Assembly: GCA_019237435.1 (NCBI GenBank)
Contig: JAFAHB010000235.1
Coordinates: 1-6,901 of the forward strand
Length of the DNA stretch: 6,901 bases
Origin: Vulcanimicrobiota bacterium
Lineage (GTDB): Bacteria; Vulcanimicrobiota; Vulcanimicrobiia; Vulcanimicrobiales; Vulcanimicrobiaceae
Direction: 5' to 3'
Below, in pieces: positions 1 to 4,928 of the stretch. The number at the start of each line of letters is the position of its first letter. The first letter of the stretch is position 1. Below the pieces are notes generated by a model. The model was not told the origin of the DNA, did not search any database, and saw nothing but the letters and a program-made list of their open reading frames with translations. Both the position numbers and the translations under genes were made by a program.

Positions 1-1038
1 CGTTACTTGCATGGTCAAGCCGTAATCACTGACTTTTTCGATCGCTCGGAGGCATCCAGCGCCGGTGCACGGCTCGGTGACGTCGTTCTCGCGATCGACG
101 GAGACCCGACGCAGTCGGCAATACGGCGGTGGCAGGCATACGTCAACGCATCGACACCACAAGCCAGTCTATGGCGCACGCTCCAAATGGCCGTCTCTGG
201 GGAGAACGGCAGCACGATCTCGCTGCTGGTCCGCACGCCGCAAGGAGCGACGAGGACGCTGACCTTAACGCGGCGCTGGAGATTCAATGCTTCCGATCCG
301 CGGCCGGGTCCCGTTTATCGAATCATGGCGGGAAATGTTGGCTACGTGGATTTAGCGCGGTTAACGGTCGATCAGGTTGATTCGATGTTCGCTGCGTTGG
401 CCAAGACTCAGGCAATCGTGTTCGACGACCGAGGCTATCCTCGGGAAACGGCGTGGTCCATAGCGCCGCGGCTCACGACCCGTGAGTCGGTCAAATTCTC
501 ATTGTTCGAGGTGCCGCTAATACTGAGAATGGCCTCGGCCGACACAACCGACGCCTTTCTGCCCACGATGATCAGGGGTTACGATGTCATTCAGAGTGAC
601 CCCGATAAGCCAAAGTACCTGCGGCCAACGGTTCTCCTCATCAACGAACAGACCGGTAGCCAAGCGGAATACAGCGGCATGATGTTCCGCGCTGCCGACA
701 ACATGGAGTTCGTGGGCACGCCGACGGTCGGCGCCGATGGAAACGTAACGAACTTTACGATTCCTGGTCGTTTGCAACTATATTTTTCCGGAGCAAGCGT
801 CCGTTGGCCCGACGGTCGTCAAACCCAGCGGATCGGTTTACTGCCGGACGTGCGCGTTGAACCGACGGCTCAAGACGTTGCTCAAGGTAAGGATGTGGTG
901 CTTCTCACCGGATTACGCGTCGCGTTGCGAAGGACCGGCGCCCGCGATTCCGTGGTGCGGAATTCTGTCGCCCAGGAGCAATCCACCGAAAAAACCGCTT
1001 TTCAGGCCGCCGCGTTAACTTCGGGTGCGGCGCGTTAG
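1..1038 (+). CDS. S41-family peptidase-like protein with PDZ domain (5' end missing)
   Basis: The reading frame is open from the first base, so the N-terminus lies outside the window; a TTG at 7 is only an apparent start. Numbering residues from that TTG, residues about 1-95 look like the end of a PDZ domain (AGARLGDVVLAIDG at 19-32), which in this family binds substrate C-termini. Residues about 107-300 look like an S41 (C-terminal processing/tricorn-type) core: GYVDLARLT at 112-120, DDRGYPR at 140-146, the nucleophile motif GSQAE with Ser218, and TPTVGADGNV at 238-247. The Lys that pairs with Ser in Tsp/CtpA, 25 residues downstream, is Ala243. As I recall, that is usual for the 'SQAE' subgroup, so it does not imply inactivity. 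A polar tail of about 35 residues follows. Such proteins are normally exported; the signal peptide would be off-window. Third codon positions look less GC-rich than in selA. The family call is firm; the substrate is unknown. Confidence 0.85.
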   Translation, partial: RYLHGQAVITDFFDRSEASSAGARLGDVVLAIDGDPTQSAIRRWQAYVNASTPQASLWRTLQMAVSGENGSTISLLVRTPQGATRTLTLTRRWRFNASDPRPGPVYRIMAGNVGYVDLARLTVDQVDSMFAALAKTQAIVFDDRGYPRETAWSIAPRLTTRESVKFSLFEVPLILRMASADTTDAFLPTMIRGYDVIQSDPDKPKYLRPTVLLINEQTGSQAEYSGMMFRAADNMEFVGTPTVGADGNVTNFTIPGRLQLYFSGASVRWPDGRQTQRIGLLPDVRVEPTAQDVAQGKDVVLLTGLRVALRRTGARDSVVRNSVAQEQSTEKTAFQAAALTSGAAR

Positions 1039-1130
1039 TAAGGCGGCGACGGCTGAGGCTGCCGGCGTTGGATGCGGAACGGTCTACCAGGTCGCCACGA
1101 AGCGCGACCGACTTGGAAACTTTCGGGCGT

Positions 1131-1155
1131 CCAAGGGTATTACAGCCCTTGGAGG
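1131..1155 (+). promoter_or_regulatory. Hairpin abutting the trxA ribosome binding site
   Basis: CCAAGGG at 1131-1137 and CCCTTGG at 1146-1152 form a perfect 7-base inverted repeat with an 8-base loop. Its right arm shares its last two G bases with a GGAGG Shine-Dalgarno sequence at 1151-1155, which lies 15 bases before the trxA ATG. If transcribed, the stem could partly hide the ribosome binding site. There is no T-tract, so it does not look like an intrinsic terminator of the upstream gene. The structure is seen in the sequence; any regulatory role is inferred. Confidence 0.4.
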
Positions 1156-1170
1156 TACCGTTAGTTCCCT

Positions 1171-1497
1171 ATGAGCGCACTACCAGACGTTACGCAATCG
1201 AATTTTGAAACCGAGGTGCTGAAGAGCAGCCAGCCGGTGCTCGTGGATTTTTGGGCGCCGTGGTGCGGCCCGTGCCGGATGCTTTCACCGATCGTCGAGA
1301 AAGTCGCAGAAAAGCACGCCGGCAAGGCCAAGTTCGTCAAGCTCAACACCGACGATAACCCGAGCCTCGCCGGTCAATATCAGGTGTCGGGCATCCCCTG
1401 TCTGATTCTCTTCAAGAACGGGCAGCCCGTCGACCGCATCGTCGGCTACGTTCCCGAAAACACCGTAGCGTCGATGCTTTCCAAGCACGTGGCGTGA
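1171..1497 (+). CDS. trxA: Thioredoxin
   Basis: This 108-residue protein has the usual length and layout of a cytoplasmic thioredoxin, the general protein disulfide reductant recycled by thioredoxin reductase. The active site WCGPC is at 31-35 inside FWAPWCGPCRM, preceded by the buried Asp26 of VDFW. The cis-proline loop is GIPCLILF with Pro76, and the C-terminal FKNGQPVDRIVGY at 81-93 is typical. There is no signal peptide. The ATG is chosen because GGAGG lies 15 bases upstream, a rather long spacing, and because the protein starts at the family's normal position. Odd point: the residue after the cis-proline, usually Thr, is Cys77, giving a third cysteine near the active site. The stop codon overlaps the start of selA, so the two genes are probably cotranscribed and translationally coupled. 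No thioredoxin reductase gene is in the window. Confidence 0.97.
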   Translation: MSALPDVTQSNFETEVLKSSQPVLVDFWAPWCGPCRMLSPIVEKVAEKHAGKAKFVKLNTDDNPSLAGQYQVSGIPCLILFKNGQPVDRIVGYVPENTVASMLSKHVA

Positions 1498-2816
1498 AAA
1501 CTATTCCGGCCATGCACGCGGTGCTGGCCGACGAACGAATCGCCGTGTACGAAGCGACGCTGGGAAGAAACGCAGTGAAAGGCGCGGCCGACGAAATCTT
1601 CGGCCGCGCGCGCGCATCCGGGGACGGTTCGTACGATGCGATCGTCCGTGAGCTAATCGCGCGGCTCGAGTCGTTGCGTCACGAAACGCTGATGCCCGTC
1701 ATCAACGCAACCGGGATAATCGCTCACACGAATCTCGGCCGAGCGCCGCTCTCAGAGGAGGCGCTCGCGGCGGTGGCCGAGCTTTCGCGCGGCTACTCGA
1801 ATCTCGAATATGACCTGGAAGTGGGCGAGCGAGGGTCGCGCTACGTGCGCGTGTCGAGCGTTTTGAACGACGTTACGGGCGCCGAAGATTCGCTCGTCGT
1901 CAACAACTGCGCAGCCGCGGTGCTGCTCGTGCTCGATACCTTTGCGAAAGGGCGCGAGGTCATCGTCGCGCGAAGCCAGTTGGTCGAAATCGGCGGCGGC
2001 TTTCGCATTCCCGACGTACTGGAGCGCAGTGGCGCCACGCTCGTCGAAGCCGGCACGACGAACCGTGTGTACATCGAAGATTTCGAACGCGCGCTTTCGC
2101 CGCGGACGGCGCTGCTGCTGCGCACGCATGCGTCGAACTTTCGCATCGAAGGCTTCATTCACGACGCGACAGCGCGCGAGCTGGTCGCGTTGGGCCGGCG
2201 CGCGGGCGTGCCCGTCGTCGAAGATCTCGGCAGCGGCGCGCTCGCGGACCTCGCAACCTACGGCGTGCCGCACGAGCGCACGGTGCAAGAAGCGCTCGCG
2301 GACGGCGTCGGGCTGGTCGCCTTTTCGGGTGATAAGCTGCTCGGTGGGCCGCAAGCCGGCATCCTCGTAGGCCACGCGCACCTCATCGCGCGCATGCGCA
2401 GCAATCCATTGCTGCGCGCCGTACGGGTGGATAAGATGACGCTCGCGGCGCTGGGGGCAACGCTGCGCCTCTACCGTGAGGGCACGTGGCGCGAACGCAT
2501 TCCGATCTATCGCATGATCTCCGCGACGCTCGACGATCTGCGCGTTCGGGCGCGCGCGTATACCGCGCGACTACCGGCTGCGACAGCGATCGACAGCGAT
2601 GGCTTCATCGGCGGCGGAGCGCTCGCGCAAGAGCGAATCGCGTCGGTGGCCGTCTCCATCGGCGCCGACAAACCCGAACGACTCGCCAAGCGGCTGCGCG
2701 CAAGTAGGCCTCCGATCGTCGCGCGTATCGATCGAAATAGGCTGCTGCTCGACCTGCGCACGATCGCGCCGCAGAGCGACGAAACGGTCATCGCGGCGGT
2801 GGCGAGCCTCATTTAA
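1494..2816 (+). CDS. selA: L-seryl-tRNA(Sec) selenium transferase
   Basis: SelA is a PLP enzyme that converts seryl-tRNA(Sec) to selenocysteinyl-tRNA(Sec) using selenophosphate from SelD; in E. coli it works as a large homo-oligomer. The 440 residues are close to the bacterial norm of about 460. Residues about 1-65 match the short helical N-terminal domain that contacts tRNA(Sec). The catalytic domain begins at PVINATGIIAHTNLGRAPLS (68-87). Later come EIGGGFRIPDV (165-175), EAGTTNRV (185-192), EDLGSGAL (243-250, Asp244 facing the PLP ring) and SGDKLLGGPQAG (278-289), where Lys281 should hold PLP. The N-terminal domain argues for true SelA over SelA-like lyases. The start is GTG at 1494, in a GTGA overlap with the trxA stop; an in-frame ATG at 1512 is the alternative. 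Neither has a clear Shine-Dalgarno sequence, which suggests coupling to trxA translation. selB, selC and selD are not in the window. Confidence 0.95.
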   Translation: MKTIPAMHAVLADERIAVYEATLGRNAVKGAADEIFGRARASGDGSYDAIVRELIARLESLRHETLMPVINATGIIAHTNLGRAPLSEEALAAVAELSRGYSNLEYDLEVGERGSRYVRVSSVLNDVTGAEDSLVVNNCAAAVLLVLDTFAKGREVIVARSQLVEIGGGFRIPDVLERSGATLVEAGTTNRVYIEDFERALSPRTALLLRTHASNFRIEGFIHDATARELVALGRRAGVPVVEDLGSGALADLATYGVPHERTVQEALADGVGLVAFSGDKLLGGPQAGILVGHAHLIARMRSNPLLRAVRVDKMTLAALGATLRLYREGTWRERIPIYRMISATLDDLRVRARAYTARLPAATAIDSDGFIGGGALAQERIASVAVSIGADKPERLAKRLRASRPPIVARIDRNRLLLDLRTIAPQSDETVIAAVASLI

Positions 2817-2824
2817 GGCGGCGG

Positions 2825-3709
2825 ATGCCGGAGCTTCCCGACGTCGCGGCCTATATCGCCGCTTTAGAGCCGCGAATCGTCGGTCAAACGCTCGAGCGCG
2901 TTCGACTCGCGAGCGTTGCGCTCTTGCGGACGTCGTCGCCGGCGATAACTGCGCTCGAGGGTCGTACCGTGCGCGAGGTGCGCCGCATCGGCAAACGCAT
3001 CGCGATCGGAGTCGAGGGCGATCTTTGGCTCGTGGTTCATCTCATGATCGCCGGACGGCTCCACTGGCGTGCGTCCGGCGCGAAGCTCGGCGGCCGTAAC
3101 GCGCTTGCAGCGCTGGACTTTCCCAACGGGTCGCTCGTTTTGACCGAGGCCGGCAGCAAGCGCCGCGCCTCCCTGCACGTCGTCGAGGGCGAAGAATCGC
3201 TTGCGACGATCGACCGCGGGGGCATCGACGTCTTCAACTGCGATCTGGAGGCGTTCGTGCAAGCGATGGGGGCGCGAAATCACACGCTCAAGCGCGCGCT
3301 CACGGACGCGCACGTCATTGACGGCATCGGTAACGCCTATTCCGACGAGATCTTGCACGCGGCGCGCCTCTCCCCGATTGCGCTTACGCAAAGGCTGCAG
3401 CCGGCAGAGTGGCAGCGGCTTTTCGACGCGACGCGCGCGACGCTGCGGACATGGATCGATCGCTTGTGCGATGCCGGAAAGGATGGGTTTCCCGAGCGCG
3501 TCACGGCATTTCGCGATGGGATGGCCGTGCACGGCCGCTACGGAAAGGCCTGCCCGCGATGCGGCACCACGATCCGGCGTATCCGCTACGCGGATAACGA
3601 GACGAACTACTGCCCGGCATGTCAGACCGGCGGCAAAGTGCTCGCCGATCGCGCGTTGTCGCGTCTCGGAATCAGTCCGCTGCGAAGTAACGTTAAGGCG
3701 TCGCCCTGA
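2825..3709 (+). CDS. mutM: Fpg/Nei-family DNA glycosylase / AP lyase (MutM-like)
   Basis: Family members excise oxidised bases such as 8-oxoguanine or oxidised pyrimidines through the N-terminal proline and then cleave the abasic site. Pro2-Glu3 of MPELPDV are the catalytic residues, with Lys57 in GKR. The helix-two-turn-helix part is GIGNAYSDEIL (167-177, Asn170). A zinc finger has Cys243, Cys246, Cys263 and Cys266 in C-x2-C-x16-C-x2-C spacing. Several MutM recognition residues differ. The intercalating Met of HLGMSGRL is Ile74 in HLMIAGRL. The RRFG loop is replaced by TEAGSKRRASL (107-117). The finger Arg is Asn259 in NETNYCPAC. These are, as I recall, features of a separate Fpg-like subfamily, so lesion preference is uncertain. 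At 294 residues it is slightly long. AAGG at 2815-2818 precedes the ATG by six bases, and selA ends 8 bases upstream. Its stop codon lies inside a palindromic repeat. Confidence 0.9.
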   Translation: MPELPDVAAYIAALEPRIVGQTLERVRLASVALLRTSSPAITALEGRTVREVRRIGKRIAIGVEGDLWLVVHLMIAGRLHWRASGAKLGGRNALAALDFPNGSLVLTEAGSKRRASLHVVEGEESLATIDRGGIDVFNCDLEAFVQAMGARNHTLKRALTDAHVIDGIGNAYSDEILHAARLSPIALTQRLQPAEWQRLFDATRATLRTWIDRLCDAGKDGFPERVTAFRDGMAVHGRYGKACPRCGTTIRRIRYADNETNYCPACQTGGKVLADRALSRLGISPLRSNVKASP

Positions 3710-3724
3710 GCCCTTCGAGCGACG
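3699..3724 (+). repeat. Short palindromic repeat, copy 1 (overlaps the Fpg-like gene's stop)
   Basis: CGTCGC at 3699-3704 and GCGACG at 3719-3724 are inverted arms around a 14-base loop. The first 12 bases from 3700, GTCGCCCTGAGC, match the first 12 bases of the copy at 4851 (GTCATCCTGAGC) at 10 positions, so they appear related. The TGA in CCTGAGC (3707-3709) is the stop codon of the upstream glycosylase gene. The element fills almost the whole 20-base gap before the next gene. It has no T-tract. Relationship to the other copies is inferred from this short match and the dyad form. Confidence 0.55.
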
Positions 3725-3729
3725 GGGCG

Positions 3730-4239
3730 GTGATCGTAGCGTTCTACGAAGGCAATGCGCGCGACGATCGTGGCCGGCTCCTCGACGAAATACTACAGCT
3801 CGACGACGACCGGCTGGAATATATCCACGACTTTATTCAATGGCTCTTTCCGCTGCCGGAGCGAAGCGGCGCGAATGCTTCGGCCCCGAGGCTCGACGAT
3901 GCCGCCATCGCGGCATTCCGGGCGCGGCCCGAACTGCGCGCCGCCCTTCGGCGTTCGCTGGACCGTATGCTCGCGTTCTATGGCTTTGAGTGGAGCCACG
4001 GTGCGATCGTCAAAAGTAGTTCGTACGAGGAACGTTGCACGAATTGGCTCCGCGCCGAAAATCACAACCATCTTCGCCTCACGCGCATCTTGCATTCGTT
4101 GTATTTGTTAGGCGAGGCGCACGCCGCGCAAGCGTTCTTTGATGCGCTCGCCGCAGTTTATGAGGAAGAGCGTCGATCTAATCGCAATCGCATCTCCGAA
4201 CGCACTTTCGATTTCTGGACTCGCGCCGGCGGTCGTTGA
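3730..4239 (+). CDS. OGFr-domain protein (opioid growth factor receptor-related), function unknown
   Basis: The 169-residue product matches, nearly end to end, the conserved domain named after the eukaryotic opioid growth factor receptor (OGFr N-terminal domain). Diagnostic blocks are FYEGNARDDRGRLLDEIL (5-22), LEYIHDFIQWLFPLPERS (29-46), APRLDD (52-57), MLAFYGFEW (80-88) and NHNHLRLTRILHSLYLLG (111-128). The fold is probably all-helical and soluble; no signal peptide, membrane segment or recognised catalytic motif is visible. The domain occurs in scattered bacteria and its bacterial role is unknown; the animal receptor function should not be transferred. The chosen start is GTG at 3730, 20 bases after the upstream stop. 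A G-rich stretch at 3724-3727 is close and only a poor Shine-Dalgarno candidate. The next gene starts 14 bases after the stop, so cotranscription with both neighbours is likely. Family recognition is solid; function is open. Confidence 0.85.
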   Translation: MIVAFYEGNARDDRGRLLDEILQLDDDRLEYIHDFIQWLFPLPERSGANASAPRLDDAAIAAFRARPELRAALRRSLDRMLAFYGFEWSHGAIVKSSSYEERCTNWLRAENHNHLRLTRILHSLYLLGEAHAAQAFFDALAAVYEEERRSNRNRISERTFDFWTRAGGR

Positions 4240-4241
4240 CC

Positions 4242-4264
4242 GCGTGATATACTATGCGTGATAT
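4242..4264 (+). repeat. Imperfect 14-base direct repeat across the Uma2 gene start
   Basis: GCGTGATAT occurs at 4242-4250 and again at 4256-4264, a 14-base period. The first unit continues into TATACT (4248-4253), which resembles a -10 promoter box and directly abuts the ATG at 4254. The second unit contains the in-frame ATG at 4263. There is no Shine-Dalgarno sequence before either ATG. No -35 box at normal spacing is evident. The repeat is seen; a promoter or leaderless start is speculative. Confidence 0.35.
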
Positions 4265-4793
4265 GCTGCCCGAAGCGCTCGTCGACCAACCGGAAATCGA
4301 ATACCTCGACGGACAGCCGCACCCCAAGGTGAGCCCGAAACTGAGCCATAGCCTGGTGCAGGGCGCGCTGTGCCGAATACTGCACCGCTGCTCGGGCAAG
4401 CGAGGACGCGTGGGACCTGAACTCGATGTTTATCCGTCCGGAGGGAACGCCGGACTGACGAAGTTCGTGCCGGACGTCGCCTACGTTTCGATGGAACGGT
4501 TGCGCGCGCTACCAGCGGCTGACCGCGAAGAGCCGCCGTTCTCTCCCGACATCGCGGTCGAAGTCTGGTCTCCGGCGAACGACCGGAACTATCTCGAGCT
4601 AAAAATCGCGCGGTATCTCGCAACCGGCTCCGTGCTCGTCCTAGACGTGGATCCGTACGCACGAACCATCATCGCGCACGATGGGTCAACCGTTCGCACC
4701 TACAAAAAGGAAGAGCATTTCGAGCATCCCGCGATGCCCTGGCTGCGGTTCGACGTCGCTGAAGCGTTTGCGGACCTCGACGATCTAATTTAG
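4254..4793 (+). CDS. Uma2/DUF820-family PD-(D/E)xK nuclease-like protein
   Basis: The 179-residue product has the full Uma2 (DUF820) layout, a restriction-endonuclease-like fold. EYLDGQPHPKVSPKLSHS (16-33) is the usual N-terminal block with the conserved His32. GPELDVY (54-60) gives Glu56. FVPDVAYV (71-78) gives Asp74. SPDIAVEVWSPAND (97-110) gives Glu103. ELKIARYLATGS (115-126) gives Lys117. DVDPYARTI (131-139) follows. Asp74, Glu103 and Lys117 form the expected metal-binding catalytic set, so the protein looks intact. The family is abundant in cyanobacteria, Chloroflexota and Deinococcota, often in many copies. Its biological substrate is not established, although nuclease activity is widely predicted. 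The start could be ATG 4254 or ATG 4263; neither has a ribosome binding site. It is the last gene of the rightward run and converges on the aldehyde dehydrogenase gene. Confidence 0.88.
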   Translation: MRDMLPEALVDQPEIEYLDGQPHPKVSPKLSHSLVQGALCRILHRCSGKRGRVGPELDVYPSGGNAGLTKFVPDVAYVSMERLRALPAADREEPPFSPDIAVEVWSPANDRNYLELKIARYLATGSVLVLDVDPYARTIIAHDGSTVRTYKKEEHFEHPAMPWLRFDVAEAFADLDDLI

Positions 4794-4800
4794 GCGAGCG

Positions 4801-4920
4801 TGATTTAGATGCAGATCTAGGAGGCGAGGGCCGAAGTTTACTTCCTCTGTGTCATCCTGAGCGAAGCGAGTGGAACGAGCGGAGTCGAAGGACGAGGCGA
4901 CAACGAGATGCGCTAAATCA
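4801..4920. repeat. Distant 8-base inverted repeat enclosing the convergent intergenic region
   Basis: TGATTTAG at 4801-4808 is the exact reverse complement of CTAAATCA at 4913-4920. The pair encloses nearly all of the gap between the Uma2 and aldehyde dehydrogenase genes, including the repeat at 4851-4897. Two minor hairpins lie inside: TAGAT/ATCTA at 4806-4819 and GAAGT/ACTTC at 4833-4844. I saw no flanking target-site duplication. It could be the ends of a small non-autonomous element, part of a two-way terminator region, or chance. Confidence 0.3.
4851..4897 (+). repeat. Short palindromic repeat, copy 2 (between convergent genes)
   Basis: This 47-base stretch starts GTCATCCTGAGC and ends GGAGTCGAAGGACGAGG. 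TCATCCT at 4852-4858 and AGGACGA at 4889-4895 are inverted arms with one mismatch. GAGCGGAGTCGA at 4877-4888 is the exact reverse complement of 6495-6506 in copy 3. The type is familiar as a dispersed intergenic repeat in many environmental bacterial genomes. Its place between the 3' ends of two convergent genes would suit a transcription-terminating or mRNA-stabilising hairpin, but no T-tract is present. Confidence 0.7.
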
Positions 4921-4928
4921 GAGACCGG

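Noticed and set aside
1..1038. The S41 protein as a dead enzyme because the Ser/Lys dyad lysine is absent.
   Set aside because: The SQAE subgroup, as I recall it, generally lacks that lysine and may use other residues, and the missing N-terminal part prevents judging the rest of the active site.
1113..1143. Possible promoter for trxA: TTGGAA at 1113-1118 and TATTAC at 1138-1143.
   Set aside because: Both boxes match consensus at only four of six positions and the spacer is 19 bases, so this is close to chance.
1495..1578. Possible selenocysteine read-through of the trxA TGA, prompted by the adjacent selA.
   Set aside because: The continued frame runs only to a TGA at 1576-1578, has no redox motif, and thioredoxin is already full length at the first TGA.
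1752..2381. Long open frame of 209 codons on the minus strand inside selA.
   Set aside because: It is antisense to an unmistakable selA, is rich in Arg/Ala as expected from GC-rich shadow frames, and shows no recognisable domain.
2581..2600. Exact tandem duplication of CGACAGCGAT inside selA.
   Set aside because: It keeps the frame consistent with surrounding SelA sequence in a variable region and needs no special explanation.
2864..3532. Open frame of 222 codons on the minus strand inside the Fpg-like gene.
   Set aside because: It lies wholly within a well-supported gene on the other strand and resembles no family I recognise.
3201..3989. Plus-strand frame of 262 codons spanning the end of the Fpg-like gene and the start of the OGFr gene.
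   Set aside because: It overlaps two clear genes in a different frame and its product is Arg-rich, typical of a shadow frame.
4236..4253. TTGACC followed by TATACT, resembling -35 and -10 boxes.
   Set aside because: Only six bases separate them, far from the roughly 17 needed, so they cannot work as a pair.
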